A stretch of DNA of 10,157 nt from an uncultured Blastococcus sp. (lineage in GTDB: Bacteria > Actinomycetota > Actinomycetes > Mycobacteriales > Antricoccaceae), in the NCBI GenBank assembly GCA_946221975.1, contig CAMIGT010000020.1, forward strand, positions 1 to 10,157, in the 5' to 3' direction. The notes under the pieces were generated by a model. The model worked only from the letters and a program-made list of their open reading frames with translations. It searched no databases and was not told the origin of the DNA. The position numbers and the translations under genes are program-made. Positions 1 through 10,122 of this stretch are shown here, in pieces (position 1 is the first letter of the stretch; every line of letters starts with the position of its first letter).

Positions 1-763
1 CGCCGAGGATCGCGAGTGCGCGTTCGACGCGGGCGCTTGCCGCGACCGCGGCGCGGGCCGAGCGACGCAGGTTGGCGTCGTCGAAGTTGGCCAGCCGGTT
101 GGCGCTGGAGCGAATCTCGCGGCGCATGCGACGTTCCTCCCAGACGAGCACCGACTGGTGCGCGCCCATGCGGGTGAGCATCGCCGCGATCGCGTCGCCG
201 TCGCGGATCACGACGCGGTCCGCGCCGCGGACCTCGCGCGCCTTGGCCGCGATGCCGAGTCGGCGCGCGGCACCCACCAGGGCCAGCGCCGCCTCGTTGC
301 CGGGGCAGGTCACCTCCAGGGACGCCGAGCGACCGGGTTCGGTGAGCGAGCCGTGCGCCAGGAACGCGCCGCGCCAGGCGGCTTCGCATTCGCCGATCCC
401 GCCGGCGACGACGGCAGGCGGCAGCCCGCGGGCCGGTCGCCCGCGCTGGTCGACGAGGCCGGTCTGACGAGCGAGGGAGTCGCCGTCGTTGGGCACCCGC
501 ACGAGGAACCGGCTGCCCTTGCGCAGGTTGCCGCCGCTCATCATCTGCACGTCCGGGGTGATCCCAAACAGGTCCACGATGTCGCGATGCAGCCGCCGGG
601 CCGCGGCGCCGGTGTCGAGCTCGGCCTCGATGACGATGCGCCCGCCCACCAGATGCAGCCCACCTGCGAGCCGAAGCATCGTAGCGACCTCGGCCTTGCG
701 CTCACCGGTCTTCTTGACCTCGACTCGGCACAGTTCGGCCTTCACATCGCCCGTCATCGCCAT
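1..763 (-). CDS. whiA: WhiA, sporulation/cell-division transcription regulator (3' end cut by window edge)
   Basis: WhiA is a DNA-binding regulator found throughout Gram-positive bacteria; in Streptomyces it acts with WhiB to switch on sporulation septation genes. 254 residues are visible, starting [11 protein letters not shown]. Residues 24-50 ([20 protein letters not shown] onward, through IEAELD) and 131-142 ([12 protein letters not shown], a degenerate LAGLIDADG motif) belong to the homing-endonuclease-like fold. Residues 220-254 ([20 protein letters not shown] onward) lead into the C-terminal helix-turn-helix domain, most of which lies off the left edge. The family is usually about 325 residues, so roughly 70-75 are missing by truncation of the window, not by mutation. 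Start: ATG at 763 is used here; the second ATG at 757 is also plausible because GAGAG lies 6 nt before it. It is the last visible gene of the uvrC-rapZ-yvcK-whiA cluster, 49 nt after the yvcK stop. Identification is by family recognition and synteny. Confidence 0.95.
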   Translation of the reverse strand, partial: MAMTGDVKAELCRVEVKKTGERKAEVATMLRLAGGLHLVGGRIVIEAELDTGAAARRLHRDIVDLFGITPDVQMMSGGNLRKGSRFLVRVPNDGDSLARQTGLVDQRGRPARGLPPAVVAGGIGECEAAWRGAFLAHGSLTEPGRSASLEVTCPGNEAALALVGAARRLGIAAKAREVRGADRVVIRDGDAIAAMLTRMGAHQSVLVWEERRMRREIRSSANRLANFDDANLRRSARAAVAASARVERALAILG

Positions 764-812
764 CTCTCGCTGCGACCTTTCCCGACTCGATTCCCCTTGC
801 GGCGTATGCACA

Positions 813-1802
813 CTACCGGTTCTGCGGACGCCCCGCCTGGGTTCGGGCGGTGTTGAATGCCATGCGGAGCGTCTTGGCGTAGCGCGGGACATCGTGCGCG
901 TTGGGTTTGAGCTGCGAGGCGATGTCGTCGATCACCAGGGCCGCGCCCAGGCGGTCACACTCGGCGGCGAGGTCGGAGTCGGCGGCCGCGCGTACGTCGG
1001 CGATCACCCCGTCGATGCGTAGGTTCGGCGCGTGCTGCTGGAAGGCCCGCAACAGCGCGCACGGGGTGAACCCGTCGGTCTCGCCGGGTTGCGGCTCAAG
1101 GTTGAGCGAGACGTATCGACGCGCTGGGCTGCGTTGCATCGCTGCGACGAGCTCGGGCACCAGCAGGTGCGGGATGACGGAGGAGAACCAGCTTCCCGGC
1201 CCGAGGATGATGACGTCCGCCGCGTCGATCGCGGCGACCGCGTCCGGGCAGGCCGGCGGTTGGGTCGGCACGACCTCGACGGACTCGACGTGTCCGCGCG
1301 TCGTGGCGACCGCGACCTGGCCCCGAACCCGCCGCGTGTCGGAGGGATGGTGCGGGTCCAGACCGGAGACGTTAGCGACCAGTTCCAGCGGGATGATCGA
1401 CATCGGCAGCACCCGACCCACCGCGCCGGCGATCTGTCCGACCGCGTCGAGAGCGGCCACCGTGTCGCCGTCCAGGACCTCGGTGAGACCGGTGATCATC
1501 AGGTTGCCGAGGTTGTGGCCGGCCAGCGTGCCCTCGCCACCGAAACGGTGCTGCAGGAACCGCGCGGCGAGCTGGTGCTCGGGACGGTCGCCGGCCAGCG
1601 CGGCCAGCGCCATGCGCAGGTCGCCAGGCGGAAGCACCGGCATCTCGCGGCGGATCCGCCCGCTCGAGCCACCGTCGTCGCCGACGGTCACCACCGCCGT
1701 GATGTTCTCCGCGACCTGGCGCAGCGCTCCGAGGGTGGCCGCGAGACCATGCCCGCCGCCGAGCGCTACCGCATGCCCGACGACAACGTCATCTGCACTC
1801 AC
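813..1802 (-). CDS. yvcK: YvcK/CuvA-like gluconeogenesis factor (CofD-related, UPF0052)
   Basis: Cytoplasmic nucleotide-sugar-binding protein of the YvcK family. In Bacillus it is needed for growth on gluconeogenic carbon and for cell shape; the mycobacterial homologue CuvA acts in cell-wall growth. The 329-residue product has the family motifs in order: GGGHGL (15-20), [11 protein letters not shown] (39-49), PPGDLR (58-63), GHNLGNL (95-101), [11 protein letters not shown] (201-211) and NLEPQPGET (233-241). Length is normal for the family. The frame stays open upstream into rapZ to 1916, but the GTG at 1802 is chosen. There AAGGAG (1808-1813) sits 5 nt upstream, conserved sequence begins shortly after, and the gene then starts 2 nt past the rapZ stop. 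Its Shine-Dalgarno overlaps the end of rapZ, so translational coupling is likely. No enzymatic reaction is established for the family, and its relation to CofD is structural. Confidence 0.95.
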   Translation of the reverse strand: MSADDVVVGHAVALGGGHGLAATLGALRQVAENITAVVTVGDDGGSSGRIRREMPVLPPGDLRMALAALAGDRPEHQLAARFLQHRFGGEGTLAGHNLGNLMITGLTEVLDGDTVAALDAVGQIAGAVGRVLPMSIIPLELVANVSGLDPHHPSDTRRVRGQVAVATTRGHVESVEVVPTQPPACPDAVAAIDAADVIILGPGSWFSSVIPHLLVPELVAAMQRSPARRYVSLNLEPQPGETDGFTPCALLRAFQQHAPNLRIDGVIADVRAAADSDLAAECDRLGAALVIDDIASQLKPNAHDVPRYAKTLRMAFNTARTQAGRPQNR

Positions 1803-1804
1803 CG

Positions 1805-2689
1805 CTACTCCTTGCCAAGGTCGCGATGCACGGCGCGTACGTCGAAGTCCGGCGACGCGAGCCGCTGCGCGAACGCCTCGGTCATCGCCACGGACCGGTG
1901 CTTGCCTCCGGTGCACCCGATGGCGATCGTCATGTATCTCTTTCCCTCGCGACGATAACCCGGGCCCATCGTGCGAACTAGTGCCTCGAGCTGGTCGAGC
2001 GCGTCCAACGCACCGTCCTGCGCGAGCACGAATGACGCGACGTCCACGTCGCGACCGGTCTGGGCGCGCAGCTGCGGGACCCAGTGCGGGTTGGGCAGGA
2101 ATCGGACGTCGAACACGAGATCGGCATCCAACGGCAGTCCGTACTTGAACCCGAAGGACAGCACGGTGACCAACAGCGCGTCGCTGAGCTGGCGGTCGAA
2201 CGCGGTCTCCAGCTTGCGCCGCAGGTCGTGGACTGACAGGCCGGTGGTGTCGATCGCGATGTGCGCCGACCCGCGCACGGGCTCAAGCACCCGGCGTTCG
2301 GCCTGGATGCCGTCGATGATGCGACCCTCGCCCTGTAGCGGATGCGCCCTGCGCACGTTCTCGAAGCGGCGTACCAGCACCTCCTCGGCCGCCTCCAGGA
2401 ACACCACCGTCGGGCGGATTCCCTCGTCTTCGATAGCCGTGAGCACCTCGGAGATGGAGGAGAAGAAGCCGCGGCTACGGACGTCGGTGACGATCGCGAT
2501 GCGGTCGATGCCGCTGCGGGCGTGGGTCGCGAGCTGGAGCACCTCTGGGATCAGCTTCGGCGGCAGGTTGTCGACCACGTAGAAGCCGAGGTCCTCCAGG
2601 ACGCGGGCGGCGGTACTTCGACCGGCACCGGAGTAGCCGGTAATCAGCACGACCTCGAGCGGTTCGCGTGCGGCGGTCTCGGACGTCAT
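1805..2689 (-). CDS. rapZ: RapZ-family P-loop nucleotide-binding protein
   Basis: 294 residues, the usual length for the RapZ (formerly YvcJ/YhbJ) family. The N-terminal kinase-like domain has a Walker [10 protein letters not shown] (18-26), with arginine at the usual lysine position, and DNLPP (40-44). DVRSRGF (69-75) and DTTGL (147-151) lie further along. The C-terminal domain carries [10 protein letters not shown] (177-186), [10 protein letters not shown] (194-203) and the basic [11 protein letters not shown] (257-267). In E. coli RapZ binds the sRNAs GlmY/GlmZ and steers RNase E to control glucosamine-6-phosphate synthesis. Those sRNAs are not known in actinobacteria, so only nucleotide binding and a signalling role are safe here. 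The ATG at 2687-2689 overlaps the uvrC stop as ATGA, with GAGGAG (2695-2700) 5 nt upstream. It is cotranscribed with uvrC and yvcK. Confidence 0.95.
   Translation of the reverse strand: MTSETAAREPLEVVLITGYSGAGRSTAARVLEDLGFYVVDNLPPKLIPEVLQLATHARSGIDRIAIVTDVRSRGFFSSISEVLTAIEDEGIRPTVVFLEAAEEVLVRRFENVRRAHPLQGEGRIIDGIQAERRVLEPVRGSAHIAIDTTGLSVHDLRRKLETAFDRQLSDALLVTVLSFGFKYGLPLDADLVFDVRFLPNPHWVPQLRAQTGRDVDVASFVLAQDGALDALDQLEALVRTMGPGYRREGKRYMTIAIGCTGGKHRSVAMTEAFAQRLASPDFDVRAVHRDLGKE
1808..1813 (-). promoter_or_regulatory. Ribosome binding site deciding the yvcK GTG start
   Basis: AAGGAG immediately before the rapZ TAG stop and 5 nt before the GTG at 1802. It supports GTG 1802 over the longer upstream open frame that runs into rapZ. 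Confidence 0.8.
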
Positions 2690-4737
2690 CGGGGCTCCTC
2701 GTGAGCGGTCGGTCCCTGCGGGACGGGCTGCGGACTGGATGGTTCGCTGGGTGGATCGATCACTTCGCCGGTGAGCGGGTCGACGGCGACCGCATCATCG
2801 CGGCTCGGGGCGAGCGCGTCGCGGATCGCCTCGGCGGTCGCTTTGCCGATGCCGTTGACCTGCTGCAGCTCGTCGACCGTGGCCTTGCGGAGTGCGCGCA
2901 CCGACCCGAACCGACGCAGCAGTGCCTGCTTGCGGGACTCGCCGAGTCCCTTGATCCCGTCCAGCTGGCTGGCGAGCATCGCCTTGCCGCGCTTCTGGCG
3001 GTGAAACGTGATCGCGAACCGGTGCGCCTCGTCGCGGAGCCGCTGGAGCAGGTACATCGCCTCGGAGTTGCGCGGCAGGATGTAGGGGTCGTCCTCCCCC
3101 GGCAACCACACCTCTTCCAGCCGCTTTGCCAGCCCGATCACCGCGACGTCGTTGATGCCGAGCTCGGCCAGCGCTGCTGCGGCCGCCTGCGCCTGCGGTG
3201 CACCGCCGTCGACGACGAGCAGGTTGGGTGGGTAGGCAAACTTCTTCGGCCGGCCGCTTTCGTCGTCGAGGCCCGCCGGCTGGTCCCGCTCCTGCAGGTA
3301 TCGGCGAAACCGGCGAGCGACGACCTCCGCGATCGACCGCGTGTCGTCGGTGCCCTCACCTGCGCGCACCTGGTCGACGCCGACCGACTCGCCGTCGTCG
3401 CGCACCGCATCGCGGATGGTGAACCTGCGGTACTCGCTCTTGCGCGGCAGGCCATCCTCGAAGACCACCAGGCTGGCCACGACGTTGGTGCCCTGCACGT
3501 GCGAGACGTCGATGCACTCGATGCGCAGCGGCGCCTCGTCGAGGCCGAGCGCGTCCTGCAGCTGCGCGAGCGCCTGCGAGCGAGCGGTGAGATCACCCGC
3601 GCGCTTGAGTCGGTGCTGGGTGAAGGCCTCCTCGGCGTTGCGTGCGACGGTCTGCATGAGGTCGCGCTTCGGGCCGCGCTGCGGCACCCGGATGTCGACC
3701 GGGCCGCCGCGCAGCTCGCCGAGGCGCCGCTGCATCGCGTCCAGGTCCGGCGGCAGGGTCGGCACCAGGATGCTGCGCGGTACGCCGGAGGTCGACTCCT
3801 GATCGGCGTCGTACACCTGCAGGAGGTACTGCTCGACCAGCTCCGCGTCGGTGACCTCCTCGACCTTGTCGATCACCCAGCCGCGACGCCCGCGGACTCG
3901 GCCGCCGCGCACGTGGAACACCTGCACGGCCGCCTCGAGCTCGTCCTGGGCGAAGGCGACCACGTCGGCATCCGTACCGTCGGGCAGCACGATCGCGTTT
4001 TTCTCGGTCGCCTTGGCCAGCGCGGCGAGGTCGTCGCGCAGCCGTGCGGCGCGCTCGAACTCCATCGCTGAGGAGGCGTCGAGCATCGCCTTGCGCAGCC
4101 GCTTCTCGATGGCGTCGGACTTGCCGGCCATGAAGTCACAGAACTCGAGCACGATCTCGCGGTGCTCCTGCGCGCTCACCCGCCCGATGCACGGCGCCGA
4201 GCATTTGTCGAGGTAACCCAGCAGGCACGGCCGCCCCATCTGGCCGTGGCGCTTGAAGACGCCGGCCGAGCAGGTGCGTGCCGGGAACACCCGGGTCAGC
4301 AGGTCGAGCGTCTCGCGGATCGCCCAGGCATGCGCGAACGGCCCGAAGTAGCGCACGCCCTTCTTCTTCGGCCCGCGCATCACCTGCAGCCGCGGGTACT
4401 CCTCGTTGAGGGTGACGGCCAGGCTCGGGTAGCTCTTGTCGTCGCGGTAGCGGACGTTGAAGCGAGGGTCGAACTCCTTGATCCAGGAGTACTCCAGCTG
4501 CAGCGCCTCGACCTCGGTGTCGACGACCGTCCAGTCGACGCGCGCGCCGGTCAGCACCATCGTGCGGGTGCGGGTGTGCAGCGCCGCGATGTCACCGAAG
4601 TACGACGACAGCCGGCTGCGCAGGCTCTTGGCCTTGCCGACGTAGATGACCCGCCCGTTCTTGTCGTAGAAGCGGTAGACGCCGGGCTTGTCCGGGATCG
4701 TCCCCGGCGCGGGACGGTAGGTAGACGGGTCAGCCAT
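2686..4737 (-). CDS. uvrC: UvrC, dual-incision endonuclease of nucleotide excision repair
   Basis: UvrC is recruited by UvrB to damaged DNA and cuts the damaged strand on both sides of the lesion. The 683-residue protein has an N-terminal GIY-YIG nuclease (about 17-95; PGVYRFYD and [14 protein letters not shown], with TEVEAL at 74-79) for the 3' cut. Four cysteines (C156, C171, C179, C183) match the spacing of the UvrC iron-sulphur cluster. A UVR UvrB-binding helix pair lies at about 207-242. The RNase H-like nuclease (about 405-580) makes the 5' cut and shows ECIDVSH (D410), VVDGG (D510) and DEAHRF (H572). A tandem helix-hairpin-helix is at about 592-642 ([18 protein letters not shown]). The last 40 residues are a Pro/Glu-rich tail. 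ATG 4737 is the only upstream choice, because an in-frame TGA lies at 4744-4746. It heads the operon and is preceded by a damage-type promoter (4776-4797). Confidence 0.98.
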   Translation of the reverse strand: MADPSTYRPAPGTIPDKPGVYRFYDKNGRVIYVGKAKSLRSRLSSYFGDIAALHTRTRTMVLTGARVDWTVVDTEVEALQLEYSWIKEFDPRFNVRYRDDKSYPSLAVTLNEEYPRLQVMRGPKKKGVRYFGPFAHAWAIRETLDLLTRVFPARTCSAGVFKRHGQMGRPCLLGYLDKCSAPCIGRVSAQEHREIVLEFCDFMAGKSDAIEKRLRKAMLDASSAMEFERAARLRDDLAALAKATEKNAIVLPDGTDADVVAFAQDELEAAVQVFHVRGGRVRGRRGWVIDKVEEVTDAELVEQYLLQVYDADQESTSGVPRSILVPTLPPDLDAMQRRLGELRGGPVDIRVPQRGPKRDLMQTVARNAEEAFTQHRLKRAGDLTARSQALAQLQDALGLDEAPLRIECIDVSHVQGTNVVASLVVFEDGLPRKSEYRRFTIRDAVRDDGESVGVDQVRAGEGTDDTRSIAEVVARRFRRYLQERDQPAGLDDESGRPKKFAYPPNLLVVDGGAPQAQAAAAALAELGINDVAVIGLAKRLEEVWLPGEDDPYILPRNSEAMYLLQRLRDEAHRFAITFHRQKRGKAMLASQLDGIKGLGESRKQALLRRFGSVRALRKATVDELQQVNGIGKATAEAIRDALAPSRDDAVAVDPLTGEVIDPPSEPSSPQPVPQGPTAHEEPR
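2695..2700 (-). promoter_or_regulatory. Ribosome binding site of rapZ
   Basis: GAGGAG, 5 nt before the rapZ ATG and inside the uvrC 3' end. It fixes the rapZ start at 2689 and the ATGA stop/start overlap with uvrC, indicating coupled translation. Confidence 0.8.
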
Positions 4738-4775
4738 GAACGCTCAACTCACGATTCCGGCTTGCCACACTTTCC

Positions 4776-4797
4776 AGGGTAGTGGCGCCGTCCGACA
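4776..4797 (-). promoter_or_regulatory. Candidate PafBC-type (RecA-NDp) DNA-damage promoter of uvrC operon
   Basis: On the minus strand TGTCGGAC (4797-4790), an 8-nt spacer (4789-4782) and TACCCT (4781-4776) match the published actinobacterial RecA-independent damage promoter pattern TGTCRG-tg-N8-TAnnnT, except for the less conserved bases after TGTCGG (AC instead of TG). The same element lies before uvrA. Transcription would start near 4769-4770, leaving a leader of about 32 nt before the uvrC ATG. No LexA-like GAAC-N4-GTTC box was seen between 4738 and 4866. Confidence 0.7.
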
Positions 4798-4853
4798 CCC
4801 GCTGCCGGTGGCCGCGTGCGTGACGGGCCCCAAACCCGATTGACCCGGCCCGA

Positions 4854-4859
4854 TACGGT
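4854..4859 (+). promoter_or_regulatory. Candidate -10 element for leaderless acetyltransferase mRNA
   Basis: TACGGT (TAnnnT) ends 7 nt before the GTG at 4867, the spacing expected if transcription begins at the start codon. No Shine-Dalgarno precedes this GTG and no convincing -35 was found. Confidence 0.4.
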
Positions 4860-4866
4860 CGGCGAT

Positions 4867-5841
4867 GTGAAGAGCCAGACCCCCGAACTGCCCGCCAGCA
4901 CCGAGACCACGGCGTACGCCGCCACCATCGACGACGCACCAGAGATTCTCGAGCTCGCGCGCCGGGTCGAGACGCAGGTGACCGGCGAGACGTCGTACAC
5001 CCTCGCGGAGGTCTCCGAGCCGTTTACGAGCGAGTCCGGGCGCCGCGACACCGCGGTGATCACGCTGCGCCGCGACGGCGTACTCGTCGGGTACGCCGAC
5101 ATAAGCCACGACAATGCCGAGCGCTTCTACGCGGACGTCACGATCGACCACCAGCTGCCCCGCGAGGTGTACGACGCCCTCGCCGCCGCGTGCCTCGCGT
5201 GGGCCGAGTCGACGGCGCTGAGCTCGACCGACGGGCCGGTGCGGGTCAAGGGGTACGCCGACGAGCGCGACGAACCAGTGCGCGCAGCGCTGAACGCTGC
5301 GGGGTTCGCCGAGGCTCGCGGCTTCTACGAGATGCACCTCGACCTCTCCGGCGCTGCGCCGCCAACTCCGGTGCCCGACGTCGTCGTGCGCCAGGTATCC
5401 ACCGGCGATCTGGGCAGTGACGACGTACGGCTGGCGCACCGGCTGGTCACGGAGACGTTCCGTGATCACTACGACTTCATCGAGCGGCCGTTCGAGAAGT
5501 GGGTCGAGCGACATCGCGACAACCCGGCCTCGGACTTCGACTCATGGTGGATCGCCGAGGTCGACGGCGAACCGGTCGGCGTACGCATCGACAACGCGCG
5601 CTTCGTCGAGTCGCACAACGCGGCGTACGTCGCCAACCTCGGCACCTTGCGCAGTGCCCGTGGCCGGGGCGTCGCGCGATCGCTGCTGGCGCATTCCTTT
5701 GAGTCGGCGCGCGCGGCAGGTCGCGATGCGGTCAAGCTGCACGTCGACTCCGAAAGCCCCACCGGCGCGACCCGCCTCTACGAGTCGGTCGGGATGCGGG
5801 TCAATCACACCGTCCACGAGTGGGAAAAGCACCTGCGCTGA
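4867..5841 (+). CDS. Two-domain GNAT-family N-acetyltransferase
   Basis: 324-residue predicted cytoplasmic acyl-CoA-dependent acetyltransferase built from two tandem GNAT folds. The N-terminal repeat (about 16-160) is degenerate but keeps the GVLVGYADIS strand pair (71-80) and ends with the typical AALNAAGFAEARGFYEMHLD (140-159). The C-terminal repeat (about 170-324) looks active: WWIAEVDGEPVGV (227-239), acetyl-CoA-binding motif LRSARGRGVARSLL (261-274), LHVDSESPTGATRLYESVGM (291-310). Tandem GNAT architecture of this size recalls mycothiol synthase (MshD), but I see nothing that fixes the substrate, so no symbol is given. The start is taken as GTG 4867. An upstream in-frame GTG at 4816 would add 17 residues of non-conserved sequence and lacks a ribosome binding site. 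It is divergent from uvrC and converges on uvrA. The position inside the uvr cluster may be incidental. Confidence 0.85.
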   Translation: MKSQTPELPASTETTAYAATIDDAPEILELARRVETQVTGETSYTLAEVSEPFTSESGRRDTAVITLRRDGVLVGYADISHDNAERFYADVTIDHQLPREVYDALAAACLAWAESTALSSTDGPVRVKGYADERDEPVRAALNAAGFAEARGFYEMHLDLSGAAPPTPVPDVVVRQVSTGDLGSDDVRLAHRLVTETFRDHYDFIERPFEKWVERHRDNPASDFDSWWIAEVDGEPVGVRIDNARFVESHNAAYVANLGTLRSARGRGVARSLLAHSFESARAAGRDAVKLHVDSESPTGATRLYESVGMRVNHTVHEWEKHLR

Positions 5842-5843
5842 GC

Positions 5844-5869
5844 GTGTGCCGCCCATCATCGCCGCACAC
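5844..5869. terminator. Weak inverted repeat between converging genes
   Basis: GTGTGC (5844-5849) and GCACAC (5864-5869) form a perfect 6-bp stem with a 14-nt loop just past the acetyltransferase stop and before the uvrA stop. There is no U-tract on either strand, so a bidirectional terminator role is only suggested by position. Confidence 0.3.
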
Positions 5870-5919
5870 CTAAGTGCCTTATAGACAACTCTGGAGCCCC
5901 GGACGCAGCGGTACGGCGC

Positions 5920-8937
<3,018 letters not shown>

Positions 8938-8944
8938 GCTCGCC

Positions 8945-8966
8945 AGGGTAGTGAAGCCCACCGACA
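8945..8966 (-). promoter_or_regulatory. Candidate PafBC-type (RecA-NDp) DNA-damage promoter of uvrA
   Basis: On the minus strand TGTCGGTG (8966-8959), an 8-nt spacer (8958-8951) and TACCCT (8950-8945) are an exact fit to TGTCRG-tg-N8-TAnnnT. Only 7 nt separate TACCCT from the uvrA ATG, so transcription should start at or next to the start codon. No LexA-like box was seen in the 105-nt region between uvrA and the divergent hydrolase gene. Confidence 0.78.
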
Positions 8967-8990
8967 CGGCGCCCGCCGCGGCGGACACCC

Positions 8991-8996
8991 TATGGT
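8991..8996 (+). promoter_or_regulatory. Candidate -10 element of the metallo-hydrolase gene
   Basis: TATGGT, predicted to start transcription near 9003 and leave a leader of about 40 nt. No clear -35 is visible. It lies about 25 bp from the divergent uvrA promoter element. Confidence 0.35.
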
Positions 8997-9042
8997 GGAA
9001 CACACAGCCCGCCCTGTCCCCACGCGATTCTCGGGAGCCGCC

Positions 9043-9711
9043 ATGACCAGCGAGTACACCGCCCACGTCGATGCCGGAGCGACCTCCGGAGTACGCCGGG
9101 CGGGGGCGCTGGAGATCACCAAGTCCTCCGTCGGGCCGATGGACAACAACGCCTACCTGCTGCGCAGCGTCGCGACCGGCGACGGCATCCTGATCGACGC
9201 GGCCAACGAGCCCGAGCGGCTGGTCGAGCTGGTGCGCGAGCGACTTGGCGACGGCGTACTCGAGAAGGTCGTCACGACCCACCGCCACCAGGACCATTGG
9301 CTGGGACTGGAGATGCTCGCCGGCGTCACCGGCGCCGAGGCGCTCGCGCACCCCGACGACGCGAGCGAGCTGCCGATCCCCAGCGACCCGCTGAACGACG
9401 GCGACAAGGTCAAGGTCGGCGACGTCGAGCTCGAGGTGATCCACCTGCGTGGCCACACTCCCGGCAGCATCGCCCTCTACTGGCGCGACCCGGACGGCGA
9501 GGGCCACCTCTTCTCCGGGGACTCGCTGTTTCCCGGCGGCGTCGGCAAGACGTGGTCGAAGGAGGACTTCGAGCAGCTGCTTGCCGACGTGAAGGAGCGG
9601 ATCTTCGACCGGCTCCCCGACGACACGCACGTGTATCCCGGTCACGGCGATGACACCACGCTGGGCGCCGAGCGCCCTCAGCTCGCGGAGTGGGCCGAGC
9701 GCGGCTGGTAG
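9043..9711 (+). CDS. Metallo-beta-lactamase-fold hydrolase, glyoxalase II-like
   Basis: 222-residue predicted cytoplasmic zinc hydrolase. The metal-binding motif THRHQDH gives H80, H82, D84 and H85. Further ligands are H138 in RGHTPGS, D160 in FSGDSLF and H201 in YPGHGD, so the full dinuclear set is present. The glyoxalase II/hydroxyacylglutathione-hydrolase-like subgroup acts on thioesters, but substrate cannot be told from sequence; a mycothiol-linked thioester is a speculation fitting actinobacteria. ATG 9043 is preceded by GGGAG (9033-9037) 5 nt upstream. An in-frame ATG at 8992 would add 17 residues but overlaps the -10 candidate. The gene is divergent from uvrA, an arrangement I recall from mycobacteria (Rv1637c/uvrA), so the pairing looks ancestral. 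Promoter proximity could link the two genes' control. Confidence 0.9.
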   Translation: MTSEYTAHVDAGATSGVRRAGALEITKSSVGPMDNNAYLLRSVATGDGILIDAANEPERLVELVRERLGDGVLEKVVTTHRHQDHWLGLEMLAGVTGAEALAHPDDASELPIPSDPLNDGDKVKVGDVELEVIHLRGHTPGSIALYWRDPDGEGHLFSGDSLFPGGVGKTWSKEDFEQLLADVKERIFDRLPDDTHVYPGHGDDTTLGAERPQLAEWAERGW

Positions 9712-9714
9712 CTG

Positions 9715-9735
9715 CGCGCCGGCGGGTTAGGCGCG
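9715..9735. terminator. GC-rich inverted repeat between converging stops
   Basis: CGCGCC (9715-9720) pairs with GGCGCG (9730-9735) around a 9-nt loop, overlapping the 3' end of the small minus-strand gene. It has no U-tract. A bidirectional terminator is possible but weakly supported. Confidence 0.3.
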
Positions 9736-9969
9736 GCCGGCTTGGTAGTGCGCCTGGACCTGCTCGCCGGTCAGCGACTTGTGGTAGATCGCCATGTCGT
9801 CGACCAGCCCGTTGAAGGCCTGCACGCGTGGGTCGTCGACGTGGCCGAGAACGCCGAGTGCGAGGCCTGCGAGACGAGTACGCCGCTGAGGATCAGTGCC
9901 CGCCGGGATGGTTCTCCACTTGGCGACGCGGGTCGCGCGGTTCGAGGGAGCGGAGGTGGTGGCGGCCAT
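9727..9969 (-). CDS. Small protein with C-terminal LamG/concanavalin-like fragment; possible gene remnant or chimera
   Basis: 80 residues. Residues about 40-77 (VLGHVDDPR then FNGLVDDMAIYHKSLTGEQV and HYQAG) match the way LamG/jelly-roll domains end, with the G-x-[IV]-D-[DE]-x-x-[IV]-Y...L-x-x-x-x-[IV] pattern. A complete LamG domain is about 150-200 residues, so most of the fold is missing. Residues 1-35 are polar and basic, with no signal peptide or membrane segment, and I do not recognise them; LamG proteins are normally secreted. The start at 9969 has a strong ribosome binding site, GGAAGGA (9977-9983), 7 nt upstream, and a good promoter at 10023-10051. Expression therefore seems intact although the protein looks truncated. 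The likely reading is a deletion that fused a promoter and 5' end to the 3' end of a LamG gene. A longer start at 10017 would lie at the predicted transcription start and adds a His/Arg-rich stretch; it is less likely. Confidence 0.55.
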   Translation of the reverse strand: MAATTSAPSNRATRVAKWRTIPAGTDPQRRTRLAGLALGVLGHVDDPRVQAFNGLVDDMAIYHKSLTGEQVQAHYQAGRA

Positions 9970-9976
9970 GTAAGGG

Positions 9977-9983
9977 TCCTTCC
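9977..9983 (-). promoter_or_regulatory. Ribosome binding site of the small LamG-fragment gene
   Basis: GGAAGGA, 7 nt before ATG 9969. It fixes that start and argues that the short gene is translated. Confidence 0.65.
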
Positions 9984-10022
9984 GTAGGTGGTGTCGATGG
10001 CGGTGGTGGATCGACAAGAACT

Positions 10023-10051
10023 ACTCTAGGTACCGATTACTCTGATCTCAA
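10023..10051 (-). promoter_or_regulatory. Sigma-70-type promoter of the small LamG-fragment gene
   Basis: On the minus strand TTGAGA (10051-10046), a 17-bp spacer and TAGAGT (10028-10023). The -35 matches the consensus at 5 of 6 positions and the -10 at 4 of 6. Predicted start is near 10016, leaving a leader of about 47 nt before ATG 9969. Confidence 0.6.
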
Positions 10052-10122
10052 GTTACTTTGATTAGAAGTGGTCTCATTCACATCCTTACTGATCGTCAAG
10101 ATACTTCAGCTCAAGTGGTTTC
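10037..10122. repeat. Imperfect direct repeat in AT-rich upstream region, candidate operators
   Basis: Two related copies, 10037-10075 and 10086-10122, share TTAC, TGATC, TCAAG, TACTT and AAGTGG blocks in the same order with small indels. Each begins with an imperfect dyad: TACTCTGA-TC-TCAAGTTA at 10038-10055, and a weaker version at 10085-10103. The first dyad overlaps the -35 of the promoter at 10023-10051. By eye the stretch is near 40% G+C, far below its surroundings. Binding sites for a repressor are an inference. The remaining bases to 10157 return to high G+C and show no recognisable gene. Confidence 0.4.

Noticed and set aside
21..32. Rearranged or broken end of whiA
   Set aside because: The frame is intact and conserved up to the window edge; the missing C-terminus is due to the window boundary.
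1803..1916. Upstream ATG extension of yvcK to 1916
   Set aside because: It lies inside rapZ in another frame, encodes arginine-rich shadow sequence, and the GTG at 1802 has the better ribosome binding site.
2668..4071. Long open frame (467 codons) on the plus strand opposite uvrC
   Set aside because: Shadow of uvrC codon bias; no recognisable domain, no ribosome binding site, and complete overlap with a certain gene.
4744..5514. Minus-strand open frame opposite the acetyltransferase
   Set aside because: No family features; the plus strand encodes a clear tandem GNAT protein, and the uvrC promoter region lies within it.
8938..9645. Upstream extension of the uvrA frame to 9645
   Set aside because: It runs antisense through the hydrolase gene, lacks UvrA similarity, and the conserved UvrA N-terminus begins at 8937 directly after its promoter.
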